Positions 22,927 through 30,290 of a stretch of 43,789 nt of DNA are shown one piece after another; the stretch's first letter is position 1; every line of letters begins with the position of its first letter. Made by a program: the position numbers and the translations under genes. Under the pieces are notes generated by a model, which did no database searches, had not been told where the DNA came from, and was given only the letters and a program-made list of their open reading frames with translations. This stretch comes from Micromonospora sp. ATCC 39149 (lineage in GTDB: Bacteria > Actinomycetota > Actinomycetes > Mycobacteriales > Micromonosporaceae), in the NCBI RefSeq assembly GCF_000158815.1, contig NZ_GG657738.1, positions 5,006,324 to 5,050,112 on the forward strand, read 5' to 3'.

Positions 22927-22942
22927 CAGAGTATATACACTG
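22927..22942. promoter_or_regulatory. Operator-like palindrome with GTATATAC core
   Basis: CAGAGTATATACACTG has a perfect 8-base core palindrome (22931-22938) and near-symmetric flanks, in an AT-rich island within a GC-rich gap of 262 bases before ddl. TACACT (22936-22941) on the plus strand or TATACT on the minus strand could be a -10 box. Confidence 0.4.
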
Positions 22943-23007
22943 TTGACCGGTTGCGCAGCGCTGCCGCTTCGCCCTGGGTATCGACTCCGTTGTCCGGCCA
23001 CGCACAG

Positions 23008-23013
23008 TAAGGT
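23008..23013 (+). promoter_or_regulatory. -10 box TAAGGT of ddl
   Basis: TAAGGT lies 8 bases before an in-frame GTG (23021) and 65 bases before the preferred ddl start. Transcription should begin near 23020; the -35 is not clear. Confidence 0.45.
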
Positions 23014-23077
23014 CATCCGGGTGAGCGCCACCGGCGAGCACCAGGAGTCTCGCAGTCGCGAACGAAAGGGTGACCGA

Positions 23078-24175
23078 GTGACCACCCCAGGCAAGACCCG
23101 TGTGGCCCTCGTCTTCGGCGGCCGTAGTCCCGAGCACGGCATCTCCTGCGTCAGCGCCGGCAGCGTGCTCGGCGCGCTCGACCCGGACGAGTTCGAGGTG
23201 GTCCCCGTGGGCATCACCCGCGCCGGGAAGTGGGTGCTGACCAGCGCCGATCCGGCCCAGTTGGCGATCAGCGCCCGGCGGCTGCCGGAGATCACCGCCG
23301 ACGCCGGCGCCGACCTCGTGCTGCGGGCGGACCCCACCGGCAGCGGGCTGATGGTGCTCGACCCGGCCGAGGGGCCCCGGGCGATCGCAGACGTCGACGT
23401 CGTGTTCCCCGTGCTGCACGGCGCGTACGGTGAGGACGGCACCATCCAGGGCATGCTGGAGATGGCCGGCATCCCGTACGTCGGGGCGAACGTCTTCGCC
23501 TCCGCCGCCGCGATGGACAAGGAGTTCACCAAGAAGCTCTGCGCCGTCGAGGGCATCCCCGTCGGCCCGTACGCGGTGCTGCGCAACGGGGTCACCCTGT
23601 CCGAGGAGGACAAGCGGCGCCTCGGGCTGCCGGTCTTCGTCAAGCCGTCCCGGGCCGGCTCGTCGTTCGGCATCACGAAGGTCGACGACTGGGTCGACCT
23701 GGAGGCCGCCGTCGCCGCCGCCCGCGAGATCGACCCGAAGGTGCTGGTCGAGGCCGCGATCGTCGGCCGGGAGATCGAGTGCGGGGTGCTGGAGGGCGAG
23801 GCCGGGGGCGGCGCCGAGGCGTCCGTCCTGGTCGAGGTGCGCGCCGGCGGCGACCACGACTGGTACGACTTCGAGGCGAAGTACCTCTCCGAGCCCGAGT
23901 ACGACCTGCCGGCCACCCTGCCCGAGCACGTCACCCGGCAGGTCCAGGAGTACGCCGTCCGGGCGTTCGCCGCCCTGGACTGCGCCGGGCTGGCCCGGGT
24001 CGACTTCTTCGTCACCCCGGACCTGGACGTCTACCTCAACGAGATCAACACGATGCCGGGCTTCACCCCGACGTCGATGTTCCCGCTCATGTGGGCCGCC
24101 TCCGGGCTGGAGTACCCGAAGCTGGTCAACCGACTGATCCGCACCGCCCAGCGGCGCGGCGTCGGCCTGCACTGA
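23078..24175 (+). CDS. ddl: D-alanine--D-alanine ligase
   Basis: 365 residues. ATP-grasp enzyme joining two D-alanines for peptidoglycan precursors. Signatures: RVALVFGGRSPEHGISCVSA at the N-terminus, FPVLHGAYGEDGTIQGMLEM, FASAAAMDKEFTKKL, VFVKPSRAGSSFGITKV, ECGVLEG and LARVDFF with LNEINTMPGFTPTSMFP holding the metal ligands. GTG at 23078 has GAAAGGG 8 bases upstream and gives the usual length; GTG at 23021 would add 19 residues and would be leaderless. A tyrosine stands in HGAYGEDG as in normal D-Ala-D-Ala ligases, so no vancomycin-resistance type specificity is suggested. Homologue of Rv2981c beside gpsA. Confidence 0.96.
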   Translation: MTTPGKTRVALVFGGRSPEHGISCVSAGSVLGALDPDEFEVVPVGITRAGKWVLTSADPAQLAISARRLPEITADAGADLVLRADPTGSGLMVLDPAEGPRAIADVDVVFPVLHGAYGEDGTIQGMLEMAGIPYVGANVFASAAAMDKEFTKKLCAVEGIPVGPYAVLRNGVTLSEEDKRRLGLPVFVKPSRAGSSFGITKVDDWVDLEAAVAAAREIDPKVLVEAAIVGREIECGVLEGEAGGGAEASVLVEVRAGGDHDWYDFEAKYLSEPEYDLPATLPEHVTRQVQEYAVRAFAALDCAGLARVDFFVTPDLDVYLNEINTMPGFTPTSMFPLMWAASGLEYPKLVNRLIRTAQRRGVGLH

Positions 24176-24207
24176 GCGCGCGCAGCCGGCCCGGCCCCGT
24201 GGGTCGG

Positions 24208-24870
24208 TCAGCCCGCGCAGCCGGCGGGGGCCGTGCCACCGGAGGGCACCGAGGCGACCACCACGTCGGAGATGGGGCTCACCCACTGTAGGGCCGACCC
24301 GTACGCGTGGGGCACGGTCACCCGCACGGCGGTCTCCCGGTCCAGGGTGGTGAGCACGGTCGCGTCCGGCCCCTCGACCGCGTACCAGCAGACCTTGTTG
24401 ACCAGCCAGACGTCGTCGGTGTCGCCCGGGTCCGGCTCGGCACCGCCGCAGCCGATGGTGAGCGCAGGATCGCCGTACGCGGCGTTCTGCTCGGGGCCGG
24501 CGGTGACCGGGCGCTGACGCAGGTCGCGTACGGTCGGCGGGAGCTGGGAGGTCAGAGCGCGGCACACCGTCGCCGGCCGCTCGGCCAGCGGGGGGGCGGC
24601 CATCTCGACCGGCGCGGTGGACTGCGGCCCGGCGCTCGTCGCCGCGGGGCCCGGCTCGGCTGCCGGGGCGTCCGGGGTCAGCTTGGCGAAGGTGAACCCC
24701 GCCACGGCCACGGTGACCGGCACCGCGATCAGCGTGGCCAGCAGGGCCGCGCTGCGGTTGGTCCGGTCCCGCGGTGGCGTGCCCCCGGACTCCGCGCCGG
24801 CCCGGTCGCCGGCACCGCTGCTCTGCACGGTCTTGTCGATCTCGTCGGAGGAGGTAGCGATCTCGTCCAC
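24208..24870 (-). CDS. DUF3515 membrane/secreted protein
   Basis: 220 residues. A 40-residue polar N-terminus, one membrane helix at about 42-62 (ALLATLIAVPVTVAVAGFTF) and an extracytoplasmic domain with CRALTSQLPPTVRDL, YGDPALTIGCGG and NKVCWYAVEG, the pattern of DUF3515. Four cysteines outside the membrane (CRAL, IGCGG, KVCWY, AGCAG) could form two disulfides. GTG at 24868-24870 directly abuts the TAA of the upstream AsnC-type gene, so translation is coupled. In Mycobacterium the homologue Rv2980 also sits by ddlA and near thiL. Function unknown. Confidence 0.85.
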   Translation of the reverse strand: MDEIATSSDEIDKTVQSSGAGDRAGAESGGTPPRDRTNRSAALLATLIAVPVTVAVAGFTFAKLTPDAPAAEPGPAATSAGPQSTAPVEMAAPPLAERPATVCRALTSQLPPTVRDLRQRPVTAGPEQNAAYGDPALTIGCGGAEPDPGDTDDVWLVNKVCWYAVEGPDATVLTTLDRETAVRVTVPHAYGSALQWVSPISDVVVASVPSGGTAPAGCAG

Positions 24871-25104
24871 TTACAGGCGCACCACCGAACACGTGAGGGT
24901 GCGGGTGATGCCGGGCACCATCTGCACCTTGCTGACGATGAGCTTGCCGAGTTCGTCGACCGTGTTCGCCTCGGTGAGCACGACCACGTCGTACGGCCCG
25001 GTGACGGCGTCGACCCGTACCACGCCGGCAAGGTCCCCGATCAGGCCGGCCACGTCACGCGCCCGGCCCACCTCGGTCTGGATGAGGATGTACGCCTGTA
25101 CCAC
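24871..25104 (-). CDS. Stand-alone AsnC/Lrp ligand-binding (RAM) domain protein
   Basis: 77 residues with no DNA-binding domain. VQAYILIQTEVGRARDV, GVVRVDAVTGPYDVVVLTEA and KLIVSKVQMVPGITRTLTCSVV follow the whole RAM domain of Lrp/AsnC regulators, which binds amino acids and forms octamers. GTG at 25104 is placed by GGAGG 7 bases upstream; ATG at 25125 would put that site inside the gene. Zero-gap coupling to the DUF3515 gene. TAAGGT on the minus strand (25160-25155) may be its -10. A sensing or adaptor role is inferred. Confidence 0.85.
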   Translation of the reverse strand: MVQAYILIQTEVGRARDVAGLIGDLAGVVRVDAVTGPYDVVVLTEANTVDELGKLIVSKVQMVPGITRTLTCSVVRL

Positions 25105-25200
25105 GACTCGACCTCCGTCCGTCACCGCCGCTGGGCGGCCCGAAGGGTGAAACTACCTTACGGACCAGGTCTGATCCCGATCGGTGGCCAAGGAGAAGCA

Positions 25201-25290
25201 GTGAGCGAGCGCGGCGAGCGCGACGGCGGGCGGGGCGCGGGACGATCCCGCGCCCACGGCGGGCACGGGCACGATGGGGAGCGGGCATGA
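25201..25290 (+). CDS. Possible 29-codon leader ORF before thiL
   Basis: GTG at 25201 has a good AAGGAG site 5 bases upstream, and its TGA (25288-25290) overlaps the thiL ATG. The product (VSERGERDGG, then Gly/Arg/His-rich) is low-complexity and probably has no function as a protein. Translation may couple into thiL. GTGAGCGAGCGCGGCGAGCG-type sequence also occurs by chance in GC-rich genomes, so this is tentative. Confidence 0.25.
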   Translation: MSERGERDGGRGAGRSRAHGGHGHDGERA

Positions 25291-26225
25291 GCGTGGCCAG
25301 AATCGGCGAGTTCGGGTTGATCGACCGGGTCACCGCCCGGTTGCCCCAGCAGGCGGCCTGCCTGCTCGGGCCGGGCGACGACGGGGCGGTGCTGGCCGCG
25401 CCGGACGCCCGGGTGGTCGCCTCCACCGACGTCCTCGTCGAGGGGCGGCACTTCCGGCGGGACTGGTCCGCCGCCCGCGACGTCGGGCACCGCGCGGCGG
25501 CGGCCAACCTGGCCGACATCGCCGCGATGGGGGCCAGCCCGACGGCTCTGCTGGTGGCCCTGTGCATGCCAACGGACCTGGACCCGGCCTGGGCCGAGGA
25601 ACTGGCCGACGGGCTCGCGGCCGAGGCCGCCACCGTGGGCGCGAGCGTGATCGGCGGGGACATGTCGGCCAGCCCGACGCTGACGATCGCCGTCACCGCC
25701 CTGGGCGACCTGGGCGGCCGGGCCCCGGTGGTCCGCTCGGGCGCGCGTGCGGGGCACGTCGTGGCCCTCGCCGGCCGAAGCGGGTACGCCGCCGCCGGCT
25801 ACACCGTGCTGTCCCGGGGCTTCCGCACGCCGAAGCTGCTGGTCGAGGCGTACCGGCGGCCCGAGGTGCCGTACGCGGCCGGGCCGCACGCCGCCCGGCT
25901 CGGGGCCACCGCCATGATCGACGTCTCGGACGGGCTGCTTGCCGACCTCGGGCACGTGGCCCGCGCCAGCGGGGTCGGCATCGACGTGCGGCGGGACGCC
26001 TTCGAGGTGCCCCGGCAGATGCGCGACGCCGCCCAGGCGCTGGGGGTCGACCCGTACTCGTGGATCCTCGGCGGTGGCGACGACCACGCGCTGGCTGCCA
26101 CGTTCCCCCCGGCGGTGGCGCTGCCCGACCCGTGGCGGGTCGTCGGCCGGGTGACGGAGGGCGCCGGCGTGACCGTCGACGGCGCGGCGTACGACGGCCC
26201 GGCCGGCTGGGACCACTTCCGGTAG
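25287..26225 (+). CDS. thiL: Thiamine-monophosphate kinase
   Basis: 312 residues. Phosphorylates thiamine monophosphate to thiamine diphosphate, the last step of cofactor synthesis. PurM/ThiL fold motifs: GEFGLIDRVTARL, LGPGDDGAVL with metal-binding aspartates, STDVLVEGRHF, AAANLADIAAMGASP, GGDMSASP, AMIDVSDGLLADLGHVA and GGGDDHALAATFP. ATG at 25287 has GGGGAG upstream. The position next to the ddl block matches Rv2977c. Transcription probably begins near TACCTT at 25154. An acetyltransferase follows 29 bases after the stop, but that gene has its own -10 box. Confidence 0.95.
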   Translation: MSVARIGEFGLIDRVTARLPQQAACLLGPGDDGAVLAAPDARVVASTDVLVEGRHFRRDWSAARDVGHRAAAANLADIAAMGASPTALLVALCMPTDLDPAWAEELADGLAAEAATVGASVIGGDMSASPTLTIAVTALGDLGGRAPVVRSGARAGHVVALAGRSGYAAAGYTVLSRGFRTPKLLVEAYRRPEVPYAAGPHAARLGATAMIDVSDGLLADLGHVARASGVGIDVRRDAFEVPRQMRDAAQALGVDPYSWILGGGDDHALAATFPPAVALPDPWRVVGRVTEGAGVTVDGAAYDGPAGWDHFR

Positions 26226-26254
26226 GGGACCGGGCGGCGACGTACCCTTCACCC

Positions 26255-26722
26255 GTGAGTGAGATCGAGATCCGCGCGGCTCGCTTCGACTCGCCGGAGG
26301 GGCAGCGGCTCATTCGGGCCGCCCTGACGGACCTGGGCCAGCGGTACGGGGGCAGCGGCGACGAGACCCCCGTCGACGCCGCCGAGTTCGTGCCGCCGCA
26401 CGGCGCGTTCCTGGTCGCCTACCTGGCGGGGGAGCCCGTCGGGTGTGGCGGCTGGCGCAGCCACGGCGACGCCGGGGACGTTGCCGAGCTGAAGCGCATG
26501 TACACCAGCCCGGCGGCGCGGGGACGGGGCGTGGCACGGGCCGTGCTCGCCGCCGTCGAGCGCTCCGCCCGCGAGCACGGCCGTAAGCGGCTCGTCCTGG
26601 AGTGCGGCGACAAGCAGCCCGAGGCGATCGCCCTGTACTCGGCGGCCGGCTACGAGCGCATCCCGAACTTCGGCTTCTACCGGGACCACCCGGGCTGCCT
26701 CTCCTTCGGCCGTACCCTCTGA
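26255..26722 (+). CDS. GNAT-family N-acetyltransferase
   Basis: 155 residues, one GNAT domain. Motifs: AFLVAYLAGEPVGCGGWR, ELKRMYTSPAARGRGVARAVL (acetyl-CoA pyrophosphate loop) and RLVLECGDKQPEAIALYSAAGYERIPNFGFY. GTG at 26255 stands 7 bases after TACCCT (26243-26248) with no Shine-Dalgarno, a leaderless arrangement. It ends in a terminator shared with the convergent ATP-grasp gene. Substrate unknown; the sequence resembles small-molecule rather than ribosomal-protein acetylases. Confidence 0.88.
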   Translation: MSEIEIRAARFDSPEGQRLIRAALTDLGQRYGGSGDETPVDAAEFVPPHGAFLVAYLAGEPVGCGGWRSHGDAGDVAELKRMYTSPAARGRGVARAVLAAVERSAREHGRKRLVLECGDKQPEAIALYSAAGYERIPNFGFYRDHPGCLSFGRTL

Positions 26723-26727
26723 GGCAT

Positions 26728-26762
26728 CCGGCCGCCCGGCGAGGTGCCCGGCCGGCGGCCGG
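26728..26762. terminator. Bidirectional hairpin between acetyltransferase and ATP-grasp gene
   Basis: 9-bp stem CCGGCCGCC (26728-26736) with GGCGGCCGG (26754-26762); the loop is itself GC-rich. Lies between convergent stops. Confidence 0.55.
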
Positions 26763-26763
26763 G

Positions 26764-28026
26764 TCAGGCGACGGTGACGCGGATCTCGGCGGCGGCGGCA
26801 CGGGCGGCCCGTTCGGCCTCGGCCGGGTCGGCGCCCCAGGCCAGTACGTGTCCGCTGCGCTGGTCGGACGACGTGACCTCCGCGACGGTCCCGCCGACGG
26901 CGGTGTCGAGCCGCACCTCCAGCACCCCGGGCACCCGGCGGGCCGGCCGCAGCCCCTCGATGCCGGTGACGGTGCCCGGCGCGGCGAGTAGGAACTCCAC
27001 CGCCGCCGCCCCGATCGGCCGGGCCGGCAGCGCCGGCCGATCGCCGCGCAGCACCCGCAGGTACGCGTCGATGAAGCCGTACTCGTACCCGATCGAGATC
27101 AGCGCGGTGATCATGTCTCCGGGCAGCCGGGCGGCACACTCCACCAGGTGCGGCACGCCGCCGCCGACGATCCACTCGCTGTGCAGCACCCCCGTGCGGA
27201 ACCCGGCGGCGGCGCACAGCCGCTCCGCCGCGTCGAGCAGGTCACGGCGGGCCGCCTCGGGCAGCGCCGAGGGGACGGTGTGCCCGGTCTCGACCGGCAG
27301 GGGACCGGCGAGCACCCGCTTGTCGGTGACGTTGCCGAAGATCACCTCGCCGTCGGCGACGAGCAGTTCGACACTGTGCTCCCGGCCGGCGAGGACCTGC
27401 TCGGCGAGCACCTGTGTGGGCAGCCCCTCGATGGCCTCCGGCGGAGCCTCGGGGGACGCGGTGGCCGCCCAGACGGCCGGGATCTCGGCCGGATCGGCGA
27501 CCAGCCGCACTCCGAGGCTGCCCGAGCGCCGGGTGGGCTTGAGCACGCAGCGCCCGTCGTGCCGGCGCGCGAACGCCATCGCCTCCTCCGGCGTGCCCAC
27601 CAACTCGTACGCCGGGTTCGCCAGTCCGGCGGCGGCGGCGAGCAGTCGCATCCGATGCTTGTCGGAGAAGATGTCGGCGGCCCGTGCCCCGGCACCGGGC
27701 AGGCCGAGGCGGGCGGCGAGGCGGGCGGCGGCGCCGACGGCGTACTCCAGGCCCGGCATGACCAGGCGGGCCCTGGCCAGATCGGGCTCCCGGGCCAGCA
27801 GCGCGTCCGCGTCGAAGCCCGTCTGGTACTCGGCCGGCACGACCCGGAACAGGACGGGCAGGCGACCGACCAGCCGGTCGATGCCGCGTCGGCTGATCAC
27901 CTCGGGTTCCTCCACGACGACCACGCTGCCCGCCGGCAGCTTTTCGTCGAACCAGCGCAGGGTGCCCAGCGAGGCCCCGATGACGATCATCTCGGCACGG
28001 CCCAGGTCCAACGGTCGATCCTCCAC
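26764..28026 (-). CDS. Stand-alone ATP-grasp ligase of unknown substrate
   Basis: 420 residues. N-terminal alpha/beta part (MIVIGASLGTLRWF, VVVEEPEVI), then an ATP-grasp domain: FSDKHRMRLLAAAAGL, RCVLKPTRRSGSLGVRLV, VLAEQVLAGREHSVELLV, GVLHSEWIV and HLVECAARLPGDMITALI with the metal ligands; a C-terminal domain (VPGVLEVRLDT and beyond) resembles those of carboxylate-amine ligases. Such enzymes join a carboxylate to an amine through an acyl phosphate, for example dipeptide ligases. The first start is GTG at 28026; ATG at 27990 (MIVIGASLG) is an equally good choice. No biosynthetic partner gene lies beside it. Confidence 0.75.
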   Translation of the reverse strand: MEDRPLDLGRAEMIVIGASLGTLRWFDEKLPAGSVVVVEEPEVISRRGIDRLVGRLPVLFRVVPAEYQTGFDADALLAREPDLARARLVMPGLEYAVGAAARLAARLGLPGAGARAADIFSDKHRMRLLAAAAGLANPAYELVGTPEEAMAFARRHDGRCVLKPTRRSGSLGVRLVADPAEIPAVWAATASPEAPPEAIEGLPTQVLAEQVLAGREHSVELLVADGEVIFGNVTDKRVLAGPLPVETGHTVPSALPEAARRDLLDAAERLCAAAGFRTGVLHSEWIVGGGVPHLVECAARLPGDMITALISIGYEYGFIDAYLRVLRGDRPALPARPIGAAAVEFLLAAPGTVTGIEGLRPARRVPGVLEVRLDTAVGGTVAEVTSSDQRSGHVLAWGADPAEAERAARAAAAEIRVTVA

Positions 28027-28178
28027 GCTGCGCTTGCGGCGTCGAACCGGGCTGGTCCGGTCGACCGGCGCGCAGCGACCCTAACCGGACAGGCGTCCGG
28101 TGTTGATCGGCCGGTCGGACGGCGGCCGGCGACCGCCCGGCCGGGTCGGCAACCCGACGGTCCCGCGTCCGGCCGACA

Positions 28179-28217
28179 CGACTAGCCGGCGGGCCCTCGG
28201 GGACCGCCGGCTAGTCG
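28179..28217 (-). terminator. Terminator of rpmB
   Basis: Perfect 14-bp stem (28179-28192 with 28204-28217), 11-base loop, 29 bases beyond the rpmB stop on the minus strand. Confidence 0.7.
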
Positions 28218-28246
28218 ACGGCGATCTGGAGGTCGGCGCTACCGCG

Positions 28247-28438
28247 TCAGGCGCGGGTGACCTTGCCGGCCTTGATGCAGGAGGTGCAGACCTTCAACTT
28301 CTTGGTGGTGCCGCCACCGGCCGGGGTGCGCACCGACTGGATGTTCGGGTTCCAGCGGCGGTTGGTCCGCCGGTGCGAGTGGGACACGTTGTGGCCGAAG
28401 CCCGGCCCCTTGCCACAGACGTCGCACACGCTAGCCAC
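28247..28438 (-). CDS. rpmB: 50S ribosomal protein L28
   Basis: 63 residues. VCDVCGKGPGFGHNVSHSH at the start, RRTNRRWNPNIQSVR and KVCTSCIKAGKV at the end. Both CxxC pairs are present (CDVC, CTSC), so this is the zinc-binding C+ form of L28. GTG at 28438 has AGGAG six bases upstream. Its promoter region holds a palindrome at 28491-28510 that covers a -10 TAACCT. Single-gene unit divergent from the DAK gene. In actinobacteria zinc-free paralogues are usually under Zur; this copy is not of that kind. Confidence 0.96.
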   Translation of the reverse strand: MASVCDVCGKGPGFGHNVSHSHRRTNRRWNPNIQSVRTPAGGGTTKKLKVCTSCIKAGKVTRA

Positions 28439-28490
28439 GGGATACTCCTGGGATTGATACGTTCATGAGGTCGCCGCCAGGCGCAGCCCG

Positions 28491-28510
28491 GGCAACCTGG
28501 TCAGGTTACC
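28491..28510. promoter_or_regulatory. Palindrome over the rpmB -10 region
   Basis: GGCAACCTGGTCAGGTTACC: AACCTG and CAGGTT are exact inverted arms around GT, with GG/CC continuing. The minus-strand -10 candidate TAACCT (28508-28503) lies inside, about 60 bases before the rpmB start. It may be an operator or chance symmetry. Confidence 0.4.
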
Positions 28511-28660
28511 CGATGGTTCCGCCGCCGCCCAACCGGGCCCCTGGTGACGCCGCGCCAGGCGGCGCGATGGCGGCGTTCCCGGCTCCCGCCGCCGCCACGT
28601 CGGCGACACCGTACCGTCGGCCCCGGGCGGGTGTCGGTGCGCGCCAGTAGGCTTTCCGAC

Positions 28661-30290
28661 GTGCTGGACACCCTCGACGCCGCCGCGGTGCGCCGCTGGT
28701 GCGCGGGCGGGCTGGCCGCGCTGCGCCGGCACCAGGGCGAGATCGACGACCTCAACGTCTACCCGGTCCCCGACGGCGATACCGGCACCAACCTGGTGCT
28801 CACCCTCACCTCGGCCCAGCAGGCCCTCGCGCTGGACCTGGACACCCTGCCCGACGTCGGGCCCACCCCGCACGGGCACGCGCTGCGGCTGATGGCGCGC
28901 GGCGCGCTGCTGGGCGCCCGGGGCAACTCCGGCGTGATCCTGTCGCAGATCCTGCGCGCTCTCGCCGACACCCTGGCCGCCGTCCCGGTGGTGCGGGGCC
29001 GGCAGCTCGCCGCCGCGCTGGGCGACGCCGCCGCCGCCGCATACGCCGCCGTCGCCCAACCCGTCGAGGGCACCGTGCTCAGCGTGGTCGCGGCGGCGGC
29101 CCGCGCGGCCGGCTCGGCCGACAGCGACGACCTGCGCACCGTCGCCCGGGAGGCGGCCGGCGCGGCGGCCGAGGCGCTGGCCCGTACACCGGAGCAACTG
29201 CCGGCGCTCGCCCGCGCCGGCGTGGTCGACGCCGGCGGCCGGGGGCTCTGCCTGCTGCTCGACGCGCTGGTCGAGGTGGTCACCGGGGAGAGCCCCGCGG
29301 CCGGCCGCCCCCCGCGCCGCGCCCGGTCCGCCCGCCGCCGGTCACGGCGGGCCCGCGAGACCGGCTCCGAGGGAGTACGCCTACGAGGTGCAGTTCCCTG
29401 CTCGACGCCGACGCGGAGGCGGTTGGCCCGGATGCTGGCAGACCCTGGCCGGTCTCGGCGACTCGCTGGTGGTTGGTCGGTGACGGAGCCACCGACGGGG
29501 CGTCGGACACCTGGTAACGTGCACGTGCACGTCAACGACGTCGGCGCGGCGGTCGAGGCGGGGGTGGAGGCCGGCTTGGCCGTACCGGATCTCGGTGACC
29601 CGCTTCGCCGACGAGCGGGCCGAGCCGGCCGGCCGGCGCGACGGCCGGGCGGCCGTGGTGGTCGCCTCCGGCGCGGGCATCGCCGAGCTGTTCGCGGGAG
29701 AGGGGGCGACGGTGGTGCCCGGCAACCCATCCACCGGTGAGCTGCTCGACGCGATCCGGGCCACTTCGGCGGCCCGTGTGGTGGTGCTGCCCAACGACCC
29801 GAACACCCAGGCCGTCGCCAACGCCGCCGCGCGGGAGGCGCACGCGCTGGGGGTGCGGGTCAGCGTCGTGCCGACCCGGTCGCCGGTGCAGGCGCTGGCC
29901 GCGCTCGCCGTGCGCGACCCGCAGCGCCCCTTCGCCGACGACGTGATCGCGATGGCCGAGGCGGCGGGCGCCTGCCGGTACGCCGAGGTCTGCTGGGCCA
30001 GCCGCGAGGCGCTCACCGTCGCCGGCCCGTGCCGCCCCGGCGACGTGCTCGCCCTCGTCGAGGGCGAGGTGCACCTGATCGGCGTCGACCTCGCCGACAC
30101 CTGCGCCGCCGTGGTCGACCGGATGCTCGGCGGCGGCGGCGAACTGGTCACCCTGCTCTCCGGCGCGGACGCCCCCGACGGGCTGGCCGACGCCGTCGCC
30201 GAGCACGTCGCCCGGCGCTGGCCGTTCGTGGAGGTACAGGCGTACCCGGGCGGCCAGCCGCACTATCCGCTCCTGGTGGGGGTCGAATGA
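28661..30290 (+). pseudogene. DAK2/DhaL-domain kinase-like protein (FakA/YloV type), frameshifted as sequenced
   Basis: Two-part protein of about 540 residues. N-terminal DhaL (DAK2) domain is intact: GEIDDLNVYPVPDGDTGTN with the Mg-binding aspartates, ARGALLGARGNSGVILSQI, GVVDAGGRGL. The C-terminal DegV/FakA-like half is intact from 29595 on (VVVASGAGIAELF, VVLPNDPNTQAVANAA, DVIAMAEAAG). Between 29370 and 29580 the frame changes seven times, 2-3-1-2-3-1-2-3, always by +1; reading through gives a normal joint (EVQF, LLDADAEAVG, RMLA, LAGLGDSLVV, VGDGATDGASDTW, NVHVHVNDVGAAVEAG). GTG at 28661 is 8 bases after TAGGCT. The TGA overlaps the recG ATG, as in the Rv2974c-Rv2973c neighbourhood. Homologues phosphorylate fatty acids; that role is untested here. 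Confidence 0.8.

Noticed and set aside
23430..23480. Vancomycin-resistance type D-Ala-D-Lac ligase
   Set aside because: The HGAYGEDG motif keeps the tyrosine of normal D-Ala-D-Ala ligases and no vanH/vanX genes are present.
25125..25286. TPP riboswitch before thiL
   Set aside because: I looked for the conserved thi-box words and found none; the stretch is a short GC-rich leader.
28247..28438. Zinc-free, Zur-controlled L28 paralogue
   Set aside because: Both CxxC pairs are intact and no AT-rich Zur box is present.
29369..29578. Programmed frameshifting or RNA editing in the DAK gene
   Set aside because: Seven sites without slippery sequences or structures, and similar insertions in unrelated genes of the window, are better explained by sequence error.
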